Part shown: positions 1 through 12,090 of the stretch, in pieces
How positions within the stretch are numbered: position 1 is the first letter of the stretch
Layout: the number at the start of each line of letters is the position of its first letter
Assembly: GCA_024138025.1 (NCBI GenBank)
Contig: JAMXBD010001446.1
Location: 62,001-126,000 of the forward strand
Direction: 5' to 3'
DNA length: 64,000 nt
Origin: Combretum micranthum
Lineage: Eukaryota > Streptophyta > Magnoliopsida > Myrtales > Combretaceae
Position numbers and translations under genes: made by a program
Notes under the pieces: model-generated
What the model saw: only the letters and a program-made list of their open reading frames with translations
What the model was told of the DNA's origin: nothing
The model's database searches: none

Positions 1-2884
1 GTTGATGCTGTTTTTTTCTGATCCGAGAAGCAGATGCCACTTGTTTGGATATTCGGTATAAAAAATTTATTATTTCTCGAGTTCTGTTTCAAATCACGTG
101 ACCTCCTTTGTCTCGTTCATTTCACATATTACAGGTACGGTCACTACTATATTATTAAAATAATCATGGATCGAATTTTTATGGTATCCTTTATATCTCT
201 ATATATATATGTTTTTTAAATTATTATATAAAAATTATATGATTAAAATATATGACTATTTAATAGGGGAAAATCGAGGACCATGCCTTGAAAAAATAGA
301 TGGGTGGGGGATCAGCGTGGGATTAAGGAAAAAAAAAGCCAATTTATTTTTAAAAAAATTATACAAATGTTGCTATATGAGAAAAAATATTAGAAATAGT
401 CAAGTTTAACTGATTTCTTAAAGTTTAGGTGAGATTGATGTAAATACAATAATTCTTGAAGAGACAGACAAGATGAATTTTGTAAACGAGATCAGTCACT
501 CATGATATCATCTTTTATTAACTTATCTAATTCTAAAATTATTTTATTTTATTGATATTTTAATAAATTTATTAAAATATATATTAATTTTTTTTTTCCA
601 ATTAGCAATTATAAAATCCTTATGACCCTACCTCTAAAAATTGCAAATTTAGATTGATGAGGTACTACTACCCAATCCTCTCCGTGCCCGCCTATTCCAC
701 TATTATGGAAAAATATCTGACTCTGCTTTTGCGCCCACAATATTATTCTATTATTTATTGTACTTTTTTCTGCAGAGAGACTAGAGCGTAACGACATGGC
801 AAGTCTGGCATCGTAATTAAGAATATTTAATATTTCTTATTATAATAGACATAGTGGCTGCCGGATGGCTGTGTGTGTGGTCAATTTTCCTTTTTCTTTC
901 CTTCACTAACTTGTCTGATATTCTTTTTTTTTTTTTTTGGTTCCCTTTCCTTTATTAACTTGTCCGATATTCAAACATCTCGACTTACTTATCTTTTGTG
1001 ATATTTAATGAATTTGTGGTTGCTGGGTCTGAATCCTCCCACTTTTCTGCTTGGTAATTGTAATTGTCATTCATTTAAAGCAAAGGATGTGTCTTTTCTA
1101 CTTTGCCTTTTTCTAACGTGGAGATCTGGGAAGTTTGGTTTCTGTCAACTACCCTTATTAATTGCTAAAATCCCGCCGACCGGCGAGGGGTTATTTTTTG
1201 TGACATAATTTAAAGTTTTCTTTTTACCCTAACCCCCAAAAATATTGGGACAGCATAGTTGGTTTAGAAAAAAATTATAATAACCATTTCTTCAGTAAGA
1301 AATAGAAAGGAATGGAGATTTTTTTATATATTTTTTATTATATAAAATAGTTTTTTTTTATAGAATTTTTTGTAAACAAAATAAAGGAATATATATTTTG
1401 CAATAATAAAAATAGAATACCAATACTATTTTAGTTAACCAACGTGTTATAAGATTGCACATTTTGATTTTGATGGGTAAGAACGCTTTTATAATCGCGT
1501 AAAGTTAACAACACCTGCGATGTGTGTGTGTATGGTGAGTAACTCCTAATTAATCACACATTTGTGTCATTACAAAGTGCCCGTACTCTTTTAGGCTCAT
1601 ATAGCTATCTAGACATATATTTTCTGGCAATTTAATGAAATTTTAGATGCTAGATTGCCAATCTAATTGAATATTTGTACACTAGGAAAGTAGAAATACT
1701 AAATCGTCAAAAAGTTAAAATTATGTACTTGTAATACCTCTATGCCATGCTATTTACCAAGTTAGTCAAGTTGCACCTTTGTTAGATGGAGACAATAATC
1801 AATTTTTTAGTCCCCAGTTATAAAAAAAAATGGGTTTTCCATTAGGTTCCTGACTGTAGCATGGTGGACTAAGGCTGCGGACAAAATTGTGCTTTGAATT
1901 TCCAAGCTGTTCGCATATGTAATTAATCACAATAGGACAACAAAGGGACCACTTGCGATAAGCCTGTGATGTCAGAATTAATTTGATTTGTACAACTCTG
2001 ACAGGTTACTGTGTGTAAGGATGTTGATTTTTCAAGTGCTTGGCGCAAAGGCACTAGGCTCTTGTTAGGCACATTTCAGGTTTTAATAAAACATAAACGA
2101 AACGGTAAAAACCGTGCCTCACACCTTCCCGGAACTTTGATTGCTTTTTGGAATTTCCTACAATAGCATGAATTCAGCGTACAAGCGTCGCTCTCATTGT
2201 TTGTGTTGTGTAGATTTTTTCTTGCAAGATGACCACATATCCTATGTTTTGTTAGGTTGTTATGGCCATATTGAATTTTTGTCCGTAGAGTCTGGGATAA
2301 ACTTGGCTCAGATTGCCACTTATTACGGTAAAACAAAGTTATCAAAATACGATGATGAGCCTACCATAATGATAAACTTACGATAATCTGATGATAAAAG
2401 TTACCACGTCCTAAATTTAGATCGTCAAATGGGGTCTTAAGCCAAGTTTTTTCCTTTGAGTATGCTCAAATTCCTTTATTTTTCCTGGTAGCGTTAAGCT
2501 GCCTCATCCCACTCTAAGGATGGTCCTGGTCCACATCTTGGCAGCATTTTCTTGTGTTATGGTCCATTTCGTCGGCTTTTGCTTGGGATATGAAACAAAT
2601 CTGGATTGATATCGAATACAGACTTTCCCTGTATTTTTACACAGGTTTTGTGAGAGGCAAGATGACGAAAGTAGTTTTGAGCTGTCATGCAGAACTGACC
2701 TATACTTTCGCTGTTAATAAATTTAAAGAAATTTATAATTGAAAATATGTGACTAGATCACTTCTATTACTGTGCTGGTTTAGTGTACTTGAACTCGAGG
2801 CAGTGGAACATGGAAGCAAATTTCCTTAATAGCAATCCTATGCATTCTGATCACAACCTTGCATTTACTAACTTATTTGCTGTG
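1..2884. other. FAD2 upstream region, probable promoter and 5'-UTR intron
   Basis: No convincing coding sequence was seen; the short open frames have no recognisable domain. The stretch is AT-rich with poly-T and poly-A runs. A diverged pair of similar sentences (CTAACTTGTCTGATATTC near 906-923 and TTAACTTGTCCGATATTC near 955-972) is separated by a T-run. Plant FAD2 genes commonly have one long intron in the 5' UTR that ends a few bases before the ATG, so much of this stretch is probably that intron plus the promoter. The first (non-coding) exon and its donor could not be placed. Confidence 0.4.
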
Positions 2885-2896
2885 CTCATTCTCCAG
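2885..2896 (+). other. 3' splice acceptor of the FAD2 5'-UTR intron
   Basis: A pyrimidine-rich stretch ending CTCCAG at 2896 lies 11 bases before the FAD2 start codon at 2908. That is where the single 5'-UTR intron of plant FAD2 genes usually ends. The reading frame is not continuous with anything upstream, which agrees with a non-coding first exon. Confidence 0.55.
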
Positions 2897-2907
2897 GTCG
2901 TGGAACA

Positions 2908-4052
2908 ATGGGTGCCGGTGGCAGAATGGCTGTTCCCCCTCCTAAGAAACCTGCAGTTGATGTTCCCCACCGATCTCCCCACTCGAAACCTCCATTCACT
3001 CTCAGCCAGATCAGAAGGGCCATCCCTGCTCATTGTTTCCAACGATCTGTCCTTCGGTCATTTTCATATGTTGTTTATGACCTGGCAATAGCCTCTATCC
3101 TCTACTACGTTGCCACTAATTATTTCAATCATCTACCACGTCCTCTGTCTTATTTAGCCTGGCCAATTTATTGGGCCATACAAGGCTGTGTTCTGACTGG
3201 TGTCTGGGTCGTAGCACATGAATGTGGCCACCATGCCTTCAGTGATTATCAATTACTTGATGACATTGTTGGCCTTGTTCTTCATTCTTGTCTCCTTGTA
3301 CCTTACTTCTCATGGAAATACAGTCATCGGCGACACCATTCTAACACTGGTTCACTTGACCGTGATGAAGTTTTCGTTCCAAAGAAAAGATCGAACATCC
3401 CTTGGTTCTCAAAGTATCTTAATAACCCTCCTGGTCGGGTTCTCACGCTTACTGTGACACTCATCCTTGGCTGGCCTCTGTACTTGTTATTCAATGTGTC
3501 TGGAAGGCCTTATGACCGATTTGCATGCCATTACGATCCTTATGGTCCCATATATACTGATCGCGAAAGAATGCAGATTTACATATCAGACGCTGGCATC
3601 CTTGCTGTTTCTTATGGGCTTTACCGTCTAGTGGTCGCTAAAGGTCTAGGATGGGTGCTGTGTGTTTATGGTGGACCTCTTCTTGTTGTCAATGGTTTTC
3701 TTGTCATGATCACGTATTTACAGCACACTCATCGAGCACTGCCTCATTATGATACTACTGAGTGGGATTGGTTGAGAGGAGCTTTGGCAACTGTTGATAG
3801 AGATTATGGAATCCTGAACAAGGTCTTCCACCATATCACGGACACACACGTGGCGCATCATTTGTTCTCAACCATGCCGCACTACCATGCAATGGAGGCT
3901 ACAAAGGCAATAAAACCAGTCTTGGGGACTATTACCAATTCGACGGGACCCCATTTTACCAGGCTATGTGGAGGGAGGCAAAGGAGTGCCTTTATGTAGA
4001 AGCAGACGGTGATCAGAACAAAGGAGTTTACTGGTACAAGAACAAGTTTTGA
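2908..4052 (+). CDS. FAD2: Delta-12 oleate desaturase (omega-6, ER type), C-terminal frameshift
   Basis: ER-membrane enzyme that converts oleate esterified to phosphatidylcholine into linoleate using cytochrome b5. The start at 2908 gives the MGAGGRM N-terminus typical of plant FAD2. The three di-iron histidine boxes are intact: HECGHH at residues 104-109, HRRHH at 140-144 and HVAHH at 314-318, with hydrophobic membrane segments around residues 55-130 and 175-270. The body is a single exon, as in the family. The frame breaks after about residue 340: the G-run at 3924-3927 has four Gs where the family reading needs five. As written, translation runs on in another frame for 23 residues and stops at 3997-3999 (363 aa). 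Reading the next frame restores the usual end, with [11 protein letters not shown] and a final YKNKF, and stops at 4050-4052 (381 aa, normal length). The lost tail includes the C-terminal aromatic ER-retrieval type motif. This is either a recent null or weak allele or a one-base consensus error. Family assignment is very secure; functionality is not. Confidence 0.95.
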
Positions 4053-6641
4053 TTCTCAAAATTGTTATTATGGGACTTCCGGTTTATTGTTAGAAATTTA
4101 AGTTTCACCTTCAGTCTGATGATTTTAAAAATGAAACATTTTAAGTTCTGTTGTGGTTCTTTCCAATAATATTATTCACCTCAGAATTTTAGAATCAATG
4201 ACACCTCTGGACTTCTCCACCGCTATCCAACCTTGTTCAGACAGTAACACGGTGTAATGGGATTCTGATTTGTCTCTTTTAGTTGTACTTGATTTAATCG
4301 CAGCTAAAAATTTCCTCGTCTCATCCTTGTTATTTTCTCACATTAACTATCTTAGCTTCTGATTTGTCCATTTCGATTTTAATTTTTCAAGTAAAGGCTG
4401 TTTTTATGTGCCACAAAATTAAGCGTTAATTATAAAAAAAAATTGACCCGTGTTATGATGTTTCTGCAATTAGCTGACCCGTGTTATTATTATTATTATT
4501 TATTTATTTTGACAAACAACTGATATGTGATATACTTCATTTTATTCCATCAAATAATCCATTATCTGCTTCATGTGATGGTGACGTCTCTAAAATGAAT
4601 CGGTTCAAGCTATCGGAGAAACTCGGGCCTATGTGAATATTGGCAATACGCTGATACTCCTGTAGTTTATATTTCGGGATAGAGCTTTCATTTAGCATAT
4701 TCGGATCTACATATGAAAGATTGAACCAATTGTCGATTTCAACTTTTCTATGATAACAAATGTGGAGATTGTAAGCTGGATTTATCTATTTTTGCCACTT
4801 AAGAGTACAATTTGGACGAAAGCCTCGAAGTATGGATAAAATATCATATTGTAAAGCTTAAGAGTTTCATTATATTACATTTTATTTGGTCATCATTTAT
4901 TTGTCGTTTTCAAATAGACACTTGTTAAAAAAAAGATATTGATAAAAAATCGACAGTTTTACTTATAAACTGATCAAATAAATTTGATATAAATAAATTA
5001 CAAATACAGATACATATATGATATAGATAAAAATCCGATAATTAAAACAGATAAGTCTCCAAGTGATAGATGACCTTGACTTAATTCAATCACCTATCAT
5101 CATTGCTATACGGTCATAAATCCAAATTCTATTATTCATGAACCAAATTCTATTAAGAATAAGAAATTACGAACGAGAACATGAATATTTAGGGTTAATT
5201 TTAATTATATGATGGAACTTTCAAGTAGTTAAAATAGAAATTATTCTAATGTTGAGTGGTTCATATAGAAAATGATAATTAAAATTAATGGAAATTTCAA
5301 AATAAGCTCAAAATAAAATAAAAATACAAAAGATCAAAGATCATCGTGAAAAGTTGTTTTCTAGACTGTAGCTTTCCATTAAGGTTGGTGGAAGTCATTG
5401 TTTGGTCCAGCTTCGTACAATAATGTGTAGGTTGATATCGCGTTTCATATCCGTACTTTCAAGAACTAAATAAGTTCAGTCAGTAATTGGGATTGCAAAT
5501 AAGTTCAGTTGCTTGCAAACTACTTGAACTCGACTTAAACTCAGTTTGAACTCAAATCATAATGAAGCTGAAACTGAATTAAAAATAAAACTTATTTATT
5601 CAAATAATCTAAACCCAAGCTCCAATCTAGACTCGTGAGTTAGCTTGTTTTTCAATGTAGCTTGTTTAAACTTATGAACAAACTCTTCAAGGGCCGTGAG
5701 ACTTATAATATAAATATATCATATAACAAATATATTTATATTCAATTAAAACAAATATATGTATACACATAACCTAAATTTTATTCCTTATTTATTCACC
5801 TATTTATTTATATGTTTATTTTTTCAAATTCAACACAGGCCAAGTTGCTCATAGGTTAAACTCAGTTTGCTTAATCTCATACGACTAGACTCAAACTTGA
5901 TTTTCAAATTGAACTTGATCTTGAAATAAAACTCATTTATTTAAATAAGTCAAGCTCAAGCATGTATTTTAGATTTTGTAAAATGTTTGAATTAGTTTAA
6001 GTTGGACCATCTTTTAAATGAGTTCAACTCAATCCCTTAGATGATTGATTTAACATGACTCCTTCGTAGACCTATTAACCTTTAACTCTCACTCAAACCT
6101 AGACAACACGATTGAGGTCTGATGAAGGCCACTATCGTCAGCAAAAAACCCATTTGAAGTAGCTTGTAAGAAATTTCCCCATAATAATATTTGTGTTAAA
6201 TACAATATCTATACCGCTTCCTTTGGTTACTAGTAATCACATCTCTCTATTTAAATACAATATCTATACCGCTTCCTTTGGTTACTAGTAATCACACATC
6301 TCTATTGCAAATGAAAATTTGTTATCTTGAAAATACTATCACATTAGTATCCCATGAATAAACACGTGCCACATGTGAAAAGAAAAAAAAATCTAAAATA
6401 ATGCAAATAATAAATGTTATTTCATGACACACTATAAGTGTTTATTTGCAGGAATAAGAACGAGACAACATTTTTGGGATAGTGAATTTCCATCCCTCTC
6501 TCGCTCCTTTTGTGCCTAAGAGACATCTAAATTTGAAATTTTAGAACACGTAGTTCTAAATGACGTTGCTTTTGTTTTAATCATATCACAAAAACTCACA
6601 CCATTGTAGGTATTTCTGTTGCCACTTGGTTTATTTGGATA
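4053..6641. other. FAD2 3' flank and AT-rich intergenic DNA
   Basis: The first few hundred bases are probably the FAD2 3' UTR, but no poly(A) site could be fixed. The rest is AT-rich. From about 5500 to 6050 it has a decayed repeat rich in GAACTCAA and GCTCAAGC words that resembles 10940-11480 in the same orientation, probably one old transposon family. No gene was seen. Confidence 0.5.
6196..6305. repeat. 55-bp tandem duplication (two copies)
   Basis: Two adjacent copies, 6196-6250 and 6251-6305, both begin TTAAATACAATATCTATACC and carry CCTTTGGTTACTAGTAATCAC. They differ by only a few bases, so the duplication is recent. Confidence 0.85.
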
Positions 6642-6910
6642 GGATAAATTATAGTAGAAGGTATTAGAATTTGAAAGTAAATTTATTTAAAGTATCAACA
6701 TCTTACGTAGTTAATAAGTAGAATTAACGTTTCATAAAATGAATTACATGTTGTATTAACAATTAGATTAGTTTTCAATAGATTTTTTTTAATTTTTCTC
6801 ATTAGTCAACTATGATACCTTATTTGATTCACTTATGAAATATTAATTCTTTTTTCTAAAGACTTAAACCATTAATATACCATATGAATTTGCCTCTAAT
6901 TATTGATTTA
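6642..6910. mobile_element. Stem-loop MITE, family member 1 (decayed)
   Basis: The left end, GGATAAATTATAGTAGAAGGTAT, matches (on the other strand) the right end of the foldback element at 44965-45297. The right half (ATACCTTATTTGATTCACTT near 6817-6836) matches that element's inner arm. The right terminus has diverged, so the end is approximate. No coding capacity. Confidence 0.5.
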
Positions 6911-7502
6911 TTTTTTTAATCATTCTAAATATCGATACCGTAATATATCTGATTTGGATGTGACGTTTTTCTTGGTCTGTTTGTTAAAATTATTTTTGTG
7001 GACTGTGGTCACATTTAAGACGTTGGTCCATCGAAGCTGTCGTTTGCCTGAGAAAAGATGTGAATGTTGAATAAATTTTGATGCCGTAGGTTTGTCGAAT
7101 TTGTACGATCTTGAATGGGGTCATCATCAGGCTTGGGCTCATTTCATCGAATACATTGGCAAAACAGATAATATTGGAGGATTTGGAATGGGTTTATCAA
7201 AGTCAATGCCATAGGCGAATGATCCATCGAGTTAGTTCAGGTGGTTGCAATGATAATAAATTTAAAAAAAAGTCAATTAGATATTTAAATTGACAATAGA
7301 AAACAATGCAAATTTAATCAAACTTTCACGTCAATTAGAAATTTCTAAATATCTGGTGTTGATCAATCAAACAGTTGATTGTCAACTTTTATAGTTGAAA
7401 TTTAAAGCTATTGAATATGATTCTTAACCAAATTTTTATCTGTTAAGTTTGTTACTTTTATCTATAAAGTGGATCTCAAGGCAATAATGGTGAATTTCAA
7501 TA

Positions 7503-8085
7503 GGAAATTCTAGACTCAGCACGGGGCGGTTCCGAACCGCGAACCGCCCCAAACAGTCACCGGCGGTTCCTGAACCGGGAACTGCCCTGTGGGTGACGGT
7601 TTCGAACCGTTTAAGGACCTGCCGGTTCCGGCGGGTCCAAACGGTTCGGCGTGGTGGAACCGGCGGTTCAACCGGGTCCGGAACCGGCATTCCGGACCCG
7701 GAATCGGAACCGGCATTCCGGACCCGGAACCGGAACCGGCGGTTCCAACCGGCAAAAAAAAAAAAAGAAAAAAATTGCGAACGAAACTGGGAAAGGAAAA
7801 GGAGGAGCGTGCTGGGTTTCGGGGGGGGGGGGGGGGGGGTGTTGGTAGGGGTAGGGGGGGGTGTAGGGGCCGGGGGAAAAAAAACGTAACGAAAAAAAAA
7901 AAACAAAACATGACAAAAAAAAAAAAACAAAACATAAGGAAACGATCAGAAAAAAAAAAATTCACGTGGAACCGGAACGGAACCGCCAGAACCAGCGGTT
8001 CCTTGGAACCGGGAACCACCCCAGCTCTAGCGGTTCCGATTCGGGTCCGAAATCGACCCAAACCGTGCCGATGTCTAGGAAATTC
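7503..8085. mobile_element. hAT-type non-autonomous element (MITE) with 8-bp target duplication
   Basis: The element spans 7511-8077 (567 bp). It is flanked by a perfect 8-bp direct repeat GGAAATTC (7503-7510 and 8078-8085). The ends are inverted: TAGACTCAGCACGG on the left and TAGACATCGGCACGG on the right read on the minus strand. An 8-bp duplication with TA-starting ends is the hAT signature. The interior is GC-rich against an AT-rich background. It is built from iterated CCGGAACC, CGGTTCC and GACCCGGAA words, then a 19-base G-run and several A-runs. No transposase is encoded. The proline- and arginine-rich open frames on both strands are by-products of this repetition. Confidence 0.85.
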
Positions 8086-10777
8086 AATTGGATATAATTT
8101 TTAATTACTTTAAACTTTGCAAATGAAATACAGGAGGCATCCAAAGTTTAAGTAATTGTTTTGGTATCATCAGTTATGTCCACTTTAAATGATGTCTAAT
8201 TGTGTCTTAATTGTTTGAAACTAAGTTTCATGGTTTCCTTGCTCATGATCTTCTCTATTTTAAATTAGAAAATAATGGGTTAATCTAGCAGGGTCTTTCA
8301 TTTTATGTCCAATTGAGGTGGAAAACTCTAAATCAAATGACAGACATATAAGGTTTGATTTAGACTTAGACATCGGTCATGCCCACCTTAGCCTAAAATT
8401 GGACTCACCAGCCCCTTGATCTAGAAATGGAGACCATAAACCAAAATTATTGGTGAATTTACGATGGGTTCATCACCCATCCATCCATGAATCCAAGTAT
8501 ATGACCAGTGATTTAACTATCAAGGAATTTTCATTAAGTTTAGTTTTAAATATTGAAAAATTTTCATAAAAAAGAATAATCATAACAAATTAAACTTTAT
8601 GGCTCGAAGAAAAAGTTGAATCCGAGAACCTTGTAATCTTTAACCAATCTCTTAAAGTGTTGCTAATGTGCATTAATTTGTATACAACTACTTATGATAG
8701 ATTACAAAAAAACATATAGTTTAATGAGAAGTTTAAAAGATACAAACTAGTCACATATATTCAAAGGTAGAGACAATGACCTTATAGCTTAGCGACTTCT
8801 GATCTCTTATGTAGGAGGTATCAAAAGAAAAAAAAAAAAAAAAAAACTTCAAAGGTAGAAGTATATATAAATCAAATCAAATATATTTAGATGTATTTTT
8901 ATTTTGTATTATTAGGAGCACATATTAAATACTATGAATGAGGAATAATTTTTTTCTAATTTTTGTGCAAATAGTTTATAATTTCAAATATTATTTTTAA
9001 TTATATATATACATATCTTTTATTTTATTGACGTGGCAATACCTAGGGCTTGGACCAAATAAAGTTAATAACGGGTCAAATTCCAATTTAGACTCGATGA
9101 TTGCCTCAATTAAATCCTCGTCGATCTTTCTCTGAAACTTATGCTCATTCAATCTAAATGTAATAGAATATACTGTCTATCACAATATTCACTTGGTGTA
9201 ATACATAAAACAAACAATTATTGGAGTAAAGGTATAATACTTATAATGTCATTATCTTTTATTATAAAGATATGATAATTATGTAGGTAGTATTTTTATT
9301 TCTAATAAAAATTAATAATATATATACTGCTAAATTGCAATTCTTGTGTGCTTGGAGATGAATTGGTATTTACTATTTTGTATAATAATAATTTATTATA
9401 AATTGTCATTACCTTCAACCAAATGCCATAATAGTAGTTTTATATAGAGCACAAAGGGACAAATAGCTAATCCCCTAAATAAATGGCTGTTGGAGTTCAG
9501 GATTTTAGTAAATTATCTTAATCATATTTGCTAATTTTATGAAACATATCCATAACTCAATTTTTGTTTGAAAATATAACAAATAATTCTCTAAAAATGT
9601 TAACATCAAACTTGATATCAAATTTTTAGATGATGACATTTTTAAGAGAATAATTGTTGTATTTTGAAAGATAGGATGTAGTATATTTCACAAAGTTTTC
9701 AAGAATAATTAATATAATTTTTTTCTAAAGAACAGAAACTTCATTCAAATAGAAAGAAGTAAAATCCATATAATATATCAGCAAATGTTGGCTTAGCTAA
9801 TAGGGTTTTGGCCCATGATGCTCCAGTGGTCATAGGATCGATTCTTACTGCCGATTACCATGAGACTGAAAATGTAATATCTGACCAAATAAAATACCCA
9901 TACATGAGTAGAGCATAAAAAAACAAAATAAAAAGTAAAGCTGATGGAAATATGGTTCTTTTTCACCTTGAAAACTCTCTTCCTTTGGGATTCGGCAATG
10001 TTGATGTCCAAAATGTCAAATTAATTTCTTGAAGAGACGAAGTTATAAGTGGCTAATCTCTGCTCTTCAAAGATGAAATTAGTGTAAATAAAGAAACATT
10101 GTTTCTTGAAAAGACAAGATTACTAAAACTACACTGACTTTCTCTCTTAAAAAGGCGACGTTAGGGTATTAAAACCTCATCTCTCGAAGAGACGAGTTCA
10201 AGTTGCTTATTTGTAGAATTATTTTTGCCCTCGGAGAATTGTGAATTTGAAAAAAAAATGTTATAATTTTTCCCTTGTCCGAGGAGAGGATAGGATAATC
10301 AAAATAATCTCCGGTCCTACACACGTGTGTCACTGGATTTGATTTAACCGACGATCCTTGGTCCCAATTAAAGCTGTGGCAGTGGTTGTCCTTGTCCAGT
10401 CTTTTGGCCCATTCCTTTCCTGGATTTACAATGCGAGTTTGGTCCCCTCAGGCCTCAAGGAAAAACCCTTCTCTTTTGACATACGAGTTATCGTCTCTCT
10501 GCCCCCCTGAACTCGACGGTGATAACCATTTGCATTTCAAATTAATTTGGTATAAACATTAAATGCTTATAACATATTTGTCAAAAAAGGACAAAAGTTC
10601 TCTGATATTTCTTATAATATAATATATTTGGCCAGTGGAGAAAATTGTAAATATTTTTCTAAACGATTGAACAACTACGGATAAATTTATAACGCGATTT
10701 TGTATTTCAAGAAATTTATGATTTTCATACCAATGATTTACAATTCCAGTTACAGTTCAAGAGTTATTTGTATGGTT

Positions 10778-10808
<31 letters not shown>

Positions 10809-12090
10809 TAAATTTAGATATATATTCATATTTGACTAAGGGCCTAAGAAGTACATTTATAACTACTCCGTATATTAATTATTTTCCTGTTAATTATAAA
10901 TATGTCCATGTAGAAGAAGGTGGGTTGGGTTCAGGCTAGCATGAGATTTTATTTTTAACAAAAGCTAGCACGGATTGCTAATTAGAATTGAATTAGAAAT
11001 GAGCTTAACTGCTTGCAAGTTATTTCACCTTGATTCATTTTAAGTTTAACTCAATTTAAACTTAAATTAAAATTTATTTATTTAAATAGACTAAGATCGA
11101 GCTTTTATATAAGCTTGGGATTCGACTCATGAATAGGTTCATTGAGTTTATACAATATATAACTGTATGTATAAAATATAATTTGAAAAAACTATTTTCT
11201 AAATAATATTTATATGTATATCCATCATCCATCCATCTATTTATTTATTGATATATTTATTACTTTTATGCATTTAACTACTTTAAACCTACCTTATTTA
11301 TAAACCTCGTGAGCTACTTAAGCTCAAACTTAATAAAAAAATCGTTTATCCAAATATGCGGAGTTTGAATCCAACAAAAAACTAAAGTCAAGCTGAAACT
11401 CAATAACTTTTAAATGAGTTCAGTCCCATACCTTTAAAAATTTAGCTCACCACATTTAACTCACCCTAACTAATTAGGGTTGATGAACTATTGTATATAT
11501 AATTCTCCGTATTTGTTAAAGATAGAGAGAACCTGGCAAACGTGATGGCGCACATGGTTAAAGGAACAACCGAGCAAATAAATCCAAAAACATTTTTTTT
11601 TTAAATAAATTTAACGTTTGCTAGTTGATAATGGTCAGAAATTATGGCTTTTACACACAAGTTAAAGTTATCTAAAAAGACAATCCCAAAGCCATCGTAC
11701 AAGGACGTAGGTAGAAAGCACGTCTCTTCAGGATTACGCTTTACCCCTTCGCACTCCTATGAGACACCAACGTGACACTGACACCTGCTATTATCCTTCA
11801 GTTACCCTTTCTCCATAAGCCTGTCACTTTCTGTGGACGATCTTAAAACAGAAAGTTGAATTATATTCGGTCATACACTTGTTCGCACCAAAGCCCACAG
11901 TGCTCTTTCTTTTGTCTAATTTCTTAATGGTAATAAAAAGACTTACAGGGTATGATAAAATATGACTATTTTTTTCTTTTTTTTGGCCAAAGATAAAAAT
12001 ATGACTTTTTATAATGCATCTTTCCTTTCATAGCACAATGGAATGGATGAAAGTTGAGAAATTTGTTGTTGGTTTGTGACCTTTGAAGTA
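8086..12090. other. AT-rich intergenic DNA without a recognised gene
   Basis: No coding region with a recognisable domain was seen. It contains a long A-run near 8830-8846, a 24-base T-run near 10784-10807 and the decayed repeat 10940-11480 that resembles 5500-6050. The short stretch 9800-9850 (GTGGTCATAGGATCGATTCT) has a faint look of a tRNA-derived SINE B-box, but too little to call. Confidence 0.5.

Noticed and set aside
2783..3091. Plus-strand frame overlapping the FAD2 start, and minus-strand frame 2851-3042
   Set aside because: Both run across the intron acceptor and the FAD2 N-terminus in other frames and have no domain.
7436..8104. Several overlapping proline-, arginine- and glycine-rich open frames on both strands
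   Set aside because: They are all by-products of the GC-rich short-word repetition and homopolymers of the hAT MITE; none has a domain and they exclude one another.
9790..9860. tRNA-derived SINE or tRNA gene
   Set aside because: Only a loose B-box-like word is present; there is no convincing A box, no cloverleaf and no poly-A end with target duplications.
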